A stretch of DNA of 50,955 nt. It comes from Paludibacteraceae bacterium (GTDB lineage: Bacteria > Bacteroidota > Bacteroidia > Bacteroidales > Paludibacteraceae). Position numbers and translations under genes: made by a program. Below are positions 41,741-49,468 of the stretch, piece after piece; within the stretch, counting starts at the first letter, position 1; each line of letters opens with the position of its first letter. A model generated the notes under the pieces. It made no database searches. It had not been told where the DNA came from and saw only the letters and a program-made list of their open reading frames with translations. Where the stretch lies: NCBI GenBank assembly GCA_024400275.1, contig JAKSMY010000007.1, positions 1-50,955 on the forward strand, given 5' to 3'.

Positions 41741-41752
41741 TTTATCTGTGTT

Positions 41753-42301
41753 ATGAAACTTTTTGTTCTCTTAACGGCTTTATCTGCGCTGTTGTCTCAT
41801 TTGGAGACGAAGACCCTGCAGTCCGATGTGTCGCTTACTATGCAGGAGAAAGGGCAGGCTGCTATTACTTTCCCCGGCAAGGTGACGATGCAGGGGGAGA
41901 AATTTGTCGGTTCGGCACGAGGCTACGAGGTGGCGTACGACGGTTCCACGTTGTATATGTACGACCCCGATGCCAACGAGTTGGTACTCTCGCACCCTCT
42001 TAAGGAAGAACTGATTATGTCTAATCCTTTGCTCTTTGCCAAATCAATGGCGCAAGTCAGTACACCTCGCGAGACGGTCAGCAAAGACGGCACGGTAACG
42101 ACAGTCACGCTGGTGCCTAAAGGTACGCCGCAGGAGCAGATGAAAGTGGTGCTCAAAATCAAGCAGGAGATGCCTATTTATGTGGAGGTGCATGAACCGC
42201 AATATACGGTAACGTTACGGCTGAAAAATCCGCATTATATATCTACGGCACCTGCTTTCAAAGTGGAGAAAGAGGGTGCTTATATCAACGACCTCAGATA
42301 A
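41753..42301 (+). CDS. lolA: LolA-like outer-membrane lipoprotein carrier
   Basis: LolA ferries lipoproteins across the periplasm. The 182-residue protein has a short signal peptide-like start (MKLFVLLTALSALLS) and the LolA half-barrel pattern: SDVSLTMQEKGQAAITFPGKVTMQG, FVGSARGYEVAYDGSTLYMYDPDANELVLSHP (span about residues 48-85), then alternating strands to the C terminus. It is slightly shorter than E. coli LolA. It follows ftsK by 12 bp, its typical Bacteroidetes position. The sequence is divergent, so the call rests on pattern plus synteny. Confidence 0.82.
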   Translation: MKLFVLLTALSALLSHLETKTLQSDVSLTMQEKGQAAITFPGKVTMQGEKFVGSARGYEVAYDGSTLYMYDPDANELVLSHPLKEELIMSNPLLFAKSMAQVSTPRETVSKDGTVTTVTLVPKGTPQEQMKVVLKIKQEMPIYVEVHEPQYTVTLRLKNPHYISTAPAFKVEKEGAYINDLR

Positions 42302-42367
42302 AATACATACCAATTAAAAGTGAATAATTTGTAAGTTTGTAAGTTATTATGCAGTCATCCGAAGGGC

Positions 42368-42430
42368 AATTTACAAATTTACAAATTTACGAATTTACAA
42401 ATTTACAAATTTACAAATTTACAAATTGAA
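42368..42430. repeat. 8-bp tandem repeat (AAATTTAC) upstream of trxB
   Basis: About 7.5 units of AAATTTAC (one unit GAATTTAC) end two bases before the trxB ATG. Two TTTGTAAG units in inverted orientation lie at 42328-42343, so a weak hairpin is possible. The rest of the 131-bp gap holds no gene. Confidence 0.9.
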
Positions 42431-42432
42431 TT

Positions 42433-43395
42433 ATGTACACAAAGTGTCTCATTATAGGCAGTGGTCCTGCCGGCTATACGGCTGCTATCTATGCAGCACG
42501 TGCTAATCTGAATCCCGTTTTGGTGGAAGGTCCCCAATTGGGTGGGCAACTCATGATTACTACCGAGGTGGAGAATTTTCCGGGCTATCCGGACGGTGTT
42601 GAACCTTTTCAGATGATGGACGACCTGCGTCGTCAAGCGGAACGTTTCGGTACGCAGTTCGTCTCCGGTGTCGTCACCAAAGTCGATTTCAACCGTTCTC
42701 TCCCCCTTACCGAGGGGGACGGGGGGTGTCATAAAGTTTGGGTAGAAGATACCAACCTCATCGAAGCCTCCACGGTTATTATTGCAACAGGGGCAAGTGC
42801 CAAGTTCCTCGGCATTCAGTCCGAACAGGATTATAAGGGGCGCGGTGTGAGTGCGTGCGCTACGTGTGACGGTTTCTTCTACCGCAAGAAAACAGTGGCA
42901 GTAGTCGGTGGCGGTGACACGGCGTGTGGCGAAGCCGAGTATCTGGCAGGCTTGTGCGAAAAAGTCTATCTGATTGTGCGTAAGCCGTTCCTTCGCGCTT
43001 CGCAAATCATGCAGGACCGGGTATTGAACAACCCCAAAATAGAAGTGCTCTTTGAGCATAATACGCTGCAACTGACGGGAGAAAACAAGGTGGAGGGGGC
43101 TGACCTCATCTATAAAAAAGGTACACCCGAAGAAGAGATTAGACATATTGCCATCAGCGGTTTCTTTCTCGCTATCGGGCATAAACCCAACACGGACCTT
43201 TTCCGGGATTATCTGGATTTAGACGAAGAAGGCTATATCGTCACCCGTGGCGACAGTCCTTGTACTTCTATGCCGGGCATTTTTGCGGCAGGAGACTGTG
43301 CTGACCCTCATTATCGTCAGGCTATTGTGGCTGCCGGTTCGGGCTGCAAAGCTGCTATCGAGGCTGACCGCTATTTAAAATCGCTTAATCATTAA
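42433..43395 (+). CDS. trxB: thioredoxin-disulfide reductase
   Basis: TrxB reduces thioredoxin with NADPH via FAD. The 320 residues show the FAD dinucleotide fold IIGSGPAGYTAAIYAARA, GGQLMITTEVENFPGYP, the redox-active CATCDG (Cys142, Cys145), the NADPH fold VVGGGDTACGEAEYLA, and the final FAD block IFAAGDCADPHYRQAIVAAGSG. Residues about 88-99 (RSLPLTEGDGGC) form an extra loop between conserved strands VDF and KVWV. That loop is encoded by a copy of an intergenic palindromic repeat (42702-42730). The active site is unaffected, so the enzyme is probably functional. It follows lolA by 131 bp of 8-bp repeats. Confidence 0.95.
   Translation: MYTKCLIIGSGPAGYTAAIYAARANLNPVLVEGPQLGGQLMITTEVENFPGYPDGVEPFQMMDDLRRQAERFGTQFVSGVVTKVDFNRSLPLTEGDGGCHKVWVEDTNLIEASTVIIATGASAKFLGIQSEQDYKGRGVSACATCDGFFYRKKTVAVVGGGDTACGEAEYLAGLCEKVYLIVRKPFLRASQIMQDRVLNNPKIEVLFEHNTLQLTGENKVEGADLIYKKGTPEEEIRHIAISGFFLAIGHKPNTDLFRDYLDLDEEGYIVTRGDSPCTSMPGIFAAGDCADPHYRQAIVAAGSGCKAAIEADRYLKSLNH
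42702..42730. repeat. interspersed repeat copy inside trxB
   Basis: CCCCCTTACCGAGGGGG and a following GGGGGTGTC match, in reverse complement, 27 of 29 bases of the intergenic copy at 3305-3333. The reading frame is preserved. Confidence 0.88.
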
Positions 43396-43415
43396 TCACC
43401 TGATAATATATAACT

Positions 43416-43850
43416 ATGAAAAAAATTCTATCTTTGATTTTGACTACTATTAGTCTTTCCGCATGTGCGGATAGTAAGCAGATTATCCAATTCAGTCAAC
43501 TGCCACAGGCAGCACAAACGCTTGTGGCTACTTATGCTGCTGATGAACCTATTGCCGTCATCGTGATGGATAAAGAACTGTTGGATACGGATTATGAAGT
43601 TCGTTTCAGCAATGGTAACGAGTGGAAATTTGATAAAAGCGGTGCAATAGAGAGTTTGGATAATCAGTTGTCGCCATTGCCGATGGAGTTGATTCCTGCT
43701 GCTATTGTAGCGTATGTTAATCAGTATTTCCCGAATCAAGGTATTCGTGAGTATAGTGTTGACCGCCGTGATTATGAGATTACGCTTATGTCCGGTCTCG
43801 AACTCACGTTTAATAAGTCTTTCCAAGTGATTGAAACCGATTTGGATTAG
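43416..43850 (+). CDS. PepSY-like (DUF2874) lipoprotein
   Basis: The 144-residue product has a signal with a plausible lipobox LSAC (Cys17), then two repeats of the small PepSY-like/beta-lactamase-inhibitor-like fold: FSQLPQAAQTLVATY...YEVRFSNGNEWKFDKSG and LIPAAIVAYVNQYFP...YEITLMSGLELTFNKS. Each repeat is a helix followed by a beta hairpin, as in DUF2874. It would sit in the periplasm or on the outer membrane. It lies 20 bp after trxB and converges on the legumain-like gene, separated by 35 bp with a TTGACTTTTGACTTT phrase but no clear terminator. Confidence 0.8.
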   Translation: MKKILSLILTTISLSACADSKQIIQFSQLPQAAQTLVATYAADEPIAVIVMDKELLDTDYEVRFSNGNEWKFDKSGAIESLDNQLSPLPMELIPAAIVAYVNQYFPNQGIREYSVDRRDYEITLMSGLELTFNKSFQVIETDLD

Positions 43851-43885
43851 TCTTGACTTTTGACTTTGCAGTTTTCTGTATGTTA

Positions 43886-46006
43886 TTAAAGAATTTCTTC
43901 CAGAGTGGAGTCGTATAGGCTACCAAAACCTTTCTGTCCAAAGACGCAAACGTGCGAACCGACAGTGGATTGGAACAGACGGTTATACAGGTACGCAAAC
44001 GATTGCGAAGGGGTATTAATCATACAGTCTTGCAAGGTGGCGGTGAAACGGTTACTCATCCACACGCTCCAGTTGTAGTTATACTCGTCCGATTTGGATG
44101 TCTCATCGGCGTTTGCTGCCGTGAAGAACAGCATGCCCTTATGGTCATCTGCCGCTGCTGCCACTCCGCCGGAATAGCAAGTCTCGATACAGCCGATTAA
44201 CTTGCGGTAATTGCCCGATTGCTCCAATTGGGCAAGACATTTTTCCAGATCGTCTTTTGTAATTCCTTCCCATGTATCGAGCCAGCACATCTCACCCGGT
44301 GCACCATGACCCGACCAGAAAAAGAAGACATTATCATCCGCATCCGACTGCAATACCTGCGGCAAACGTTCCGAAGCATGCCCTAACAGGATCTCAAGAA
44401 TATCTTTGGGATTTAATTGGGATGTGTGATAGTCAATCTGCACATCCTGATAGATATTAACGCCATCCATTCGCGTGTATATAACACCCGGCTCGGGGTT
44501 TTTCTTGTTGTACGCCAAGTCGTCCTCCATGATAATGACTATATGGTCGTCGTCATAGCCGTTTCTTTTGAGAATCTGATAGATATTGAGTACATCTGCC
44601 TGATGGCGATAGTTTTCCCACCCGTGCGAGGAAGCCACCAGCAATGCCCAACGCTTATCCAAGGGAGGATAGACACGCTCCTCACCCGCATACGAAATAT
44701 CCTGTTGCTGCGATTTTTTCCAGTTCCAACCTGCCAGCGTGGGGTCGGTACGGCGTGAACCGTCCGTGGTGTTGTAGTCTAAAAAGATGTATTTTTGTTG
44801 ATAGACTACGTAGTTATAATAGACCGAGTGCAGTACGTTGGTATAAACTTTCGAGTCAAAATCCAATGAGCCGGAAGCACCACTAATATTCGGATGTGCA
44901 CCTTTTGCCAACATAGACGCTAACCAAACCATATCTTCGCTTCGCCAACTGCTCTTGCCCTGTTCGCGGCCGTCCACCAGTTGACGCATTGCTTTCTTGA
45001 AAGTGAGGCTGTTATTGAGTATCTGCATATACGATGCAAAAGCGATAAGCATCGCTGCATCATACACTTGCGCTTCGCCCAAACAGGGCAGACGATTGAA
45101 ACGTGCCTGATATGCCACGTCAAATCCCGACTCCGGGTCGGCACCATAACATACACCTTCGACACCCTCAATCAACGAGCCTAACTCGTTGATAGCATTC
45201 CCTGCAAGCCCCGATTCCGCCATTAGCATACGGTTTTTATGCGGTGTGGATTGCATCGTGCTTAGCACCGTCTTCAGTTCCTCCACCGAACTGGAAGCAC
45301 ACAGCACATAGTCTGCGCCCGATGCCAAAGCCGCCTTGGTCTGCTGCGTAATCTGTCCCGCACTGCCATCGTAGGAATAGACACCTTTGTTTTCCATTTC
45401 CAACTCCTCCGCTTGGAACGCGTACCAGTCCAAGAATGTTTGACCGTACACATCTGCGCCGTTGACCAACAATGCTACCGATTTGGCTCCATATTGTATG
45501 GCTTTACTGAGCATCACCTCACATTCGGTAATATCCGTTTCGGTCATTGCCCACAGGTTGCCCGATGACGAATACATCCGCACCAGTTGTTCGGTCGTCC
45601 CCAAGGTAAAAAGGGGCTTGCCTCCTTTGCACAATGCAGATGCCAGTTGCATTGCCGAAGACGAATGGTGACCGCCTATTACCGCCACTATATCCTTGCG
45701 TGCCAATAGTTTTTTTGATAAAGCGGAAAGGTCTTCCGTTGATTCGTCATACCACTCAAACTGCAATTTCACTCCCCTGCCGGCATAACAAAAAGCCTTC
45801 TGCAAATTAGTATTGCAGAGGTTTAGGCATTGTTCCCACTGCTCGCGCAAACCGTTTTCAAAGGGTAAGACTACCGCCACCTTACGCACACTGAGGTCAC
45901 TGACAGAGCAGCAATGCTCCTTGCGTTCGCATGATGTCAGCAGCCAACTACTCAGCACCAGTAAGCTTCCACTCAATATAACCGCTGCTCGCTTCAATTT
46001 TCTCAT
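43886..46006 (-). CDS. lipoprotein: LivK-like binding domain fused to legumain-like (C13) cysteine peptidase
   Basis: This 706-residue protein has a lipoprotein signal with lipobox LLTSC (Cys26). Residues 42-400 resemble the type I periplasmic binding fold of branched-chain amino-acid/LivK receptors (VAVVLPFENG, DIVAVIGGHHSSSAMQLAS, GGKPLFTLGTT, SVALLVNGADVYGQ). Residues 450-690 look like a C13 peptidase of the legumain/GPI8 family: WALLVASSHGWENYRHQADV, IVIIMEDDLAYNKKNPEPG, the catalytic His in FFWSGHGAPG (His567), and the catalytic Cys in CIETCYSGG (Cys610). The resemblance to eukaryotic legumain extends well beyond the dyad. The start overlaps the BMP gene by 59 nt; ATG 46006 is required for a charged signal-peptide start. 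It is third in a three-lipoprotein operon without transporter genes. A ligand-controlled periplasmic or surface protease is inference. Confidence 0.85.
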   Translation of the reverse strand: MRKLKRAAVILSGSLLVLSSWLLTSCERKEHCCSVSDLSVRKVAVVLPFENGLREQWEQCLNLCNTNLQKAFCYAGRGVKLQFEWYDESTEDLSALSKKLLARKDIVAVIGGHHSSSAMQLASALCKGGKPLFTLGTTEQLVRMYSSSGNLWAMTETDITECEVMLSKAIQYGAKSVALLVNGADVYGQTFLDWYAFQAEELEMENKGVYSYDGSAGQITQQTKAALASGADYVLCASSSVEELKTVLSTMQSTPHKNRMLMAESGLAGNAINELGSLIEGVEGVCYGADPESGFDVAYQARFNRLPCLGEAQVYDAAMLIAFASYMQILNNSLTFKKAMRQLVDGREQGKSSWRSEDMVWLASMLAKGAHPNISGASGSLDFDSKVYTNVLHSVYYNYVVYQQKYIFLDYNTTDGSRRTDPTLAGWNWKKSQQQDISYAGEERVYPPLDKRWALLVASSHGWENYRHQADVLNIYQILKRNGYDDDHIVIIMEDDLAYNKKNPEPGVIYTRMDGVNIYQDVQIDYHTSQLNPKDILEILLGHASERLPQVLQSDADDNVFFFWSGHGAPGEMCWLDTWEGITKDDLEKCLAQLEQSGNYRKLIGCIETCYSGGVAAAADDHKGMLFFTAANADETSKSDEYNYNWSVWMSNRFTATLQDCMINTPSQSFAYLYNRLFQSTVGSHVCVFGQKGFGSLYDSTLEEIL

Positions 46007-46898
46007 ATCGTTTCCAGGGTATATGGTTCAACCAGTCATTCAGGTATTTTTCTACCAATAGGTCCATGTGTTTGACCAAACTGCCGATTACATTGGTGGC
46101 ATATTGGCTTTGGTCCACATCCATTCCTGCCACTTTGGGTCCGTCCGAATGTTCACGTAAATAGCGGTAAATGCCCATATTGGAGCCTCCCATAACGGGA
46201 TAGATGAAGTCATATTTCTTGCTTTTCTCGTCCATTTGTTGATAGGTAACGTCGGGCATACCGTAGCCGTGCCAGTCGTTACTGAGCATCGCCGTATCAG
46301 GCCGCACACCCGTTACCGAACAATAACCGTCCGAGAAGCCGTCCCGCGCCAGCTGTAAGATATAATTTTCATTCGCCAACCAAATCAACGGGGATTGAAA
46401 ACCCATTTTAGCCACACTGATACCGGCATTGCGACTACCCTCGTACATATCCACGGAGAACACCGCTATATGGTCAGCATTATATCCTTGCGGCGGTTCA
46501 TCCATTTCAAAAGCAAGGATATCCACATGCGGATTCATTGTGGCATCGTTCATGTATTTTAGTACGATTGGTTCATAATCCGACCCTGCCAGAACAATCA
46601 ACGTGCTGTCATACGCGGCTGCCCCTTTGTGTGCATAGTAATCCGCCATCTGTTCCGCTTCCTCAAAAGTGGTAGGGTTACAATACAGCATATACACGTC
46701 CTCCGGCAAATTCAGATAGACGTGTTCCGCCCCCAAAAGAATCAAATCCACATAGCCGTGGTCTCCCAATCCGTTGACGGCGGAAAACATCACAATTTGC
46801 CGTGTCGCAGTCTGTGGCATCGGCATCACTCGCGGCTCGGGCTCGCAACTGACTCCAACGAACAGAAAAAGTAAATATATCCAACACCCACGCTTCAT
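45948..46898 (-). CDS. BMP/Med-family substrate-binding lipoprotein
   Basis: From ATG 46898 the 316-residue product has a lipoprotein signal ending VGVSC (Cys18). It matches the BMP family (PnrA/Med, nucleoside- or autoinducer-binding proteins): VMFSAVNGLGDHGYVD at the N-terminal lobe, AGISVAKMGFQSPLIWLANE at the hinge, FIYPVMGGSNMGIYRYL, and the family signature KVAGMDVDQSQYATNVIGS followed by LVKHMDLLVEKYL. The frame extends upstream to 46943, but that start would place 15 residues before the signal peptide. No ABC permease or ATPase is nearby, which is unusual for this family and suggests sensing rather than uptake. Confidence 0.82.
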   Translation of the reverse strand: MKRGCWIYLLFLFVGVSCEPEPRVMPMPQTATRQIVMFSAVNGLGDHGYVDLILLGAEHVYLNLPEDVYMLYCNPTTFEEAEQMADYYAHKGAAAYDSTLIVLAGSDYEPIVLKYMNDATMNPHVDILAFEMDEPPQGYNADHIAVFSVDMYEGSRNAGISVAKMGFQSPLIWLANENYILQLARDGFSDGYCSVTGVRPDTAMLSNDWHGYGMPDVTYQQMDEKSKKYDFIYPVMGGSNMGIYRYLREHSDGPKVAGMDVDQSQYATNVIGSLVKHMDLLVEKYLNDWLNHIPWKRYEKIEASSGYIEWKLTGAE

Positions 46899-46971
46899 AC
46901 AAAATCGGCAAAATCGCCCCGAAGGACGATTTTGGTTATTCACGAGTCGATAGAGGCATTCTATCTACGAA

Positions 46972-47190
46972 TTATTCTTCGTCGTTTTCAGTATAGGTAA
47001 CCGGCAGAGGAATTCTCTCCGGAGCGAGACCCCACTTATTCTGATTTGCGGGATCGGTATCTTGAAGAAGTTTAATATTTTCTTCAGGATTCGGTTCTCC
47101 CTGATCTTCCGGTTCGTTCACATGATGTCCGTTACACCCTACGATTGCGATGGCGGCTACAGCCATCAGTGCCAAAAAAATCTTTTTCAT
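46972..47190 (-). CDS. small lipoprotein, unknown function
   Basis: The 72-residue product has a clear lipoprotein signal (MKKIFLALMAVAAIAIVGC, Cys19) followed by about 50 acidic, Pro/Glu/Asn-rich residues without predicted structure (PEDQGEPNPEEN, then PERIPLPVTYTENDEE). I do not recognise a family. It is the first gene of the operon with the BMP and legumain-like lipoproteins, with a 73-bp gap to the BMP gene, and has its own promoter immediately upstream. Its acidic tail might be a substrate or inhibitor segment for the protease, which is speculation. Confidence 0.75.
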   Translation of the reverse strand: MKKIFLALMAVAAIAIVGCNGHHVNEPEDQGEPNPEENIKLLQDTDPANQNKWGLAPERIPLPVTYTENDEE

Positions 47191-47215
47191 ACTTAATAAA
47201 TTCCTAATTCGGCTG

Positions 47216-47247
47216 CAAAGTTACAACATTTTTTTGATATATGCAAA
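47216..47247 (-). promoter_or_regulatory. promoter of the legumain-like lipoprotein operon
   Basis: On the minus strand TTTG (47244-47247), 20-bp spacer, TAACTTTG (47216-47223), 25 bp before the first ATG. Confidence 0.78.
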
Positions 47248-47316
47248 TAAAAAAGCAAAATTTTGGTTTAGGCAGTGTTTACGTGGTCGCGAGATGGTCC
47301 CGAAATGTTTAACAGG

Positions 47317-47449
47317 TAGGGTCAGTAGGGACAGTAGGGCGGGTAAAATGGCTATACTATATATAAATAAATACACCCCACGCGTGAGATGGGTATAAAA
47401 ATATATTATTATAGAAAACAACCCGCCCTACTGCCCCTACTGACCCCTA
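47317..47449. repeat. large inverted repeat with nested palindrome
   Basis: Arms 47317-47344 and 47421-47449 are reverse complements apart from one indel and one mismatch (each contains AGTAGGGCGGGT or its complement). The 76-bp AT-rich interior holds a smaller palindrome centred on CACGCGTG with CCC/GGG flanks. It has no ORF. Confidence 0.88.
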
Positions 47450-47491
47450 TTTATATGCTGCGTGCAGGCAGAATTTTGACCTATACGCTAG

Positions 47492-47668
47492 AAAACACGC
47501 ACCCAGCAGGAGCGATTTAAGCAGATGCAGCAAATGGTGAGCGAGATAATGAACACGTCCACGCTTCGCACCAAGTACGAACAAGAATACAGAAAACAAA
47601 AGAAATACAGTACCTTACGCGGATATATAGCGCATCATGTGTATATCCTATGTATATCTAATGTATAG
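47492..47668 (+). pseudogene. decayed paralogue of the small basic protein at 3.5 kb
   Basis: An open frame follows a TAG at 47489 and encodes QERFKQMQQMVSEIM, then LRTKYEQEYRKQKKYSTLRG, then YIAHHVYI before a stop. It aligns without large gaps to residues about 57-107 of the 3527-3910 protein (QERLKR, REYYVQRRKKKG, YAYYVHRE). Similarity continues upstream of the only ATG (47525), so the 5' part is missing. It lies 43 bp after the large inverted repeat and before direct repeat A, with no promoter. A short expressed protein from 47525 cannot be excluded. Confidence 0.5.
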
Positions 47669-47728
47669 AATATTTCCATGGTATCAAATTGGACAGGTAA
47701 TTGTCCGAAAAAGCCGAAAAAATGACCT

Positions 47729-47787
47729 ATCGACAAGCACACGAAAGAGTAATCACTAACCCCTCTAAACTCTAAACTGTAGCGCCT
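47729..47787. repeat. 59-bp direct repeat, copy A
   Basis: Identical at 56 of 59 positions to copy B at 49303-49361 and in the same orientation. It begins ATCGACAAGCACACGAAAGA and ends CTGTAGCGCCT. It ends 15 bp beyond the stop of the enclosed ATPase gene. Confidence 0.92.
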
Positions 47788-47802
47788 ACAGGGGAGAAGA
47801 GA

Positions 47803-49125
47803 TTATAATTTTTCTAATAAATCTGCTTGCAACAAAAATGGTATTACACCTATATATGCGACACCGTCTTCATCTACGCGATAGCGACTATTGCCATCCA
47901 ATATGACCATTTTACGGAAGGAATCAGAGGTATGATGCAAAGAGAAAGTTTCTTGAGCACGCTTTTCGGGAGAGTCTATATTCAACGCTGATTGGATATA
48001 GACTTTATCCCGCCCTGTATTCACTACAAAATCAATTTCATATTGAGACTGTTGTTGTTTACCTGCTACTATTTTCTTTACATCCACCACTCCCACATCT
48101 ACCCGATAACCACGATGAATAAGTTCCAAATATATAAGATTCTCCATTAAATGCGAACGCTCTACTTGGCGGAAGTTCAGTCGTGCATTACGCAGTCCCA
48201 GATCCATGGCGTAGTATTTCCGTATGCTTTCAAAATAGCGTTTCCCTTTTATGTCAAATCGGTCAACGGCTTGTATAAGATAGGCATCACTAAGCATTTC
48301 CAGATAACCCTTAATGGTAGAATCCGCAGTTGGTTTACCCATAACCGTGCCGGTTACATTTGCCAACTTATGCGGATTGGTCAAACTGCCAACGGCAGAA
48401 TAAATGGTATCAGTCAGCGCATCAATGATGGTGTCATCTTTGAGATGATAACGCTCTACAATATCTTTTAGATAAACATTCTTGTGTAAGTCTGCCAAGT
48501 ATTTCTGTTTCTCGCGCTCGTCCGGTTCCAGTACCGCCAATGGCATGCCACCGAAATCTAAATATTGCTCCAGTGCATCCGCTTTCTCCATACCGGAAAC
48601 AGGGTAATACTCGGCAAAGGTTAGAGGATAGACACGAATCTCGGAACCGCGGTCGCGGAAGTTGGTGACAATATCGGTAGATAACATCTTGCTATTGCTT
48701 CCGGTAACATACACATCCACATTGGGCAGCGCCATAAGGCTGCTCAATGTGTCGTAAAAAGTGGTATATAGTAATTCGCGGTCTTCCTCAGGAACAGATT
48801 GGAGTTCAATATCGCTATTCCGCACCTTATAGGACCGCTGTATTTCATCAATAAAGACATAGTATTTATGCCGTCTGTTTTTGGTTCGGTCGACTATATA
48901 TTTATGCAGGACAATAGGATTGCGGTAGATCGCAAAATCGTCTTTTTCTAAATCTATCTCCACAAAGCAGTCTTCCTTGACCCCCTTGGCCATAAGGTGT
49001 TGCTTATAGAGAACAGATAAAAGATAAGACTTGCCACAACGACGAATACCGGTAATAATTTTCACCTTCCCGTTCCAACTTTTGTTCTCTAATTGTTGGA
49101 TGTAATGTTGCCGATTTATAATCAT
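47803..49125 (-). CDS. AAA+ ATPase with DUF4143 domain
   Basis: The 440-residue protein is a second AAA_14/DUF4143 ATPase. It shows Walker A GIRRCGKSYLL (26-36), Walker B YYVFIDEIQRS (88-98), sensor VTGSNSKMLS, the LTFAEY and FGGMPLAVL blocks typical of DUF4143 proteins, and a C-terminal PD-(D/E)XK-like pattern: LMENLIYLELIHRGYRVDVG, YEIDFVVN, VYIQSALN. It is clearly diverged from the 11461-12741 protein, so it is not a recent local duplication. It has its own promoter, and gene plus promoter are bracketed by 59-bp direct repeats, implying cassette-like mobility. Function is unknown; members are common accessory genes in Bacteroidetes. Confidence 0.88.
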   Translation of the reverse strand: MIINRQHYIQQLENKSWNGKVKIITGIRRCGKSYLLSVLYKQHLMAKGVKEDCFVEIDLEKDDFAIYRNPIVLHKYIVDRTKNRRHKYYVFIDEIQRSYKVRNSDIELQSVPEEDRELLYTTFYDTLSSLMALPNVDVYVTGSNSKMLSTDIVTNFRDRGSEIRVYPLTFAEYYPVSGMEKADALEQYLDFGGMPLAVLEPDEREKQKYLADLHKNVYLKDIVERYHLKDDTIIDALTDTIYSAVGSLTNPHKLANVTGTVMGKPTADSTIKGYLEMLSDAYLIQAVDRFDIKGKRYFESIRKYYAMDLGLRNARLNFRQVERSHLMENLIYLELIHRGYRVDVGVVDVKKIVAGKQQQSQYEIDFVVNTGRDKVYIQSALNIDSPEKRAQETFSLHHTSDSFRKMVILDGNSRYRVDEDGVAYIGVIPFLLQADLLEKL

Positions 49126-49178
49126 CTCACTTCAAATTTAGTCACATTATTCACTTAATTTGTATAGAATTTCGGGTG

Positions 49179-49210
49179 CAAAGGTACAAAAAAATTTTCA
49201 TATACGCAAA
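49179..49210 (-). promoter_or_regulatory. promoter of the cassette ATPase gene
   Basis: On the minus strand TTTG (49207-49210), 20-bp spacer, TACCTTTG (49179-49186). It lies 54 bp upstream of the ATG and inside the direct repeats. Confidence 0.8.
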
Positions 49211-49302
49211 TTTTTTTAACAGGTTTAACAGGTTGAGCAGGTTGAATCGTGAGAAGATTTTTTGAACTGCTAAAAGCAGTCTTCTCTATCGGTGCAAGAC
49301 AC

Positions 49303-49400
49303 ATCGACAAGCACACGAAAGAGTAATTGCTAATCCCTCTAAACTCTAAACTGTAGCGCCTCCGGCGCGTCCTGTAGGCAGCAAAGCTGCCGTCCTCTAA
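49303..49400. repeat. 59-bp direct repeat copy B plus palindromic module
   Basis: 49303-49361 repeats copy A (three mismatches). It continues into GCGCCTCCGGCGC and GGCAGCAAAGCTGCC palindromes (to 49400), the module also seen reversed at 254-305. The rest of the 49126-49468 gap has no gene. Confidence 0.92.
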
Positions 49401-49468
49401 ACGAAACAAGAATTGCGTGTATGCAATTCTTGTTTAGTTTTGTTGCGCCTATTCGCTATCCGGTACGT

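Noticed and set aside
42368..42430. Possible CRISPR-like or iteron origin upstream of trxB
   Set aside because: It is a simple 8-bp satellite, with no replication protein nearby and a simple repeat of the same unit at the left edge.
43851..43885. Terminator between the PepSY-like and legumain-like genes
   Set aside because: Only a TTGACTTTTGACTTT phrase is present; no stem of useful length could be found.
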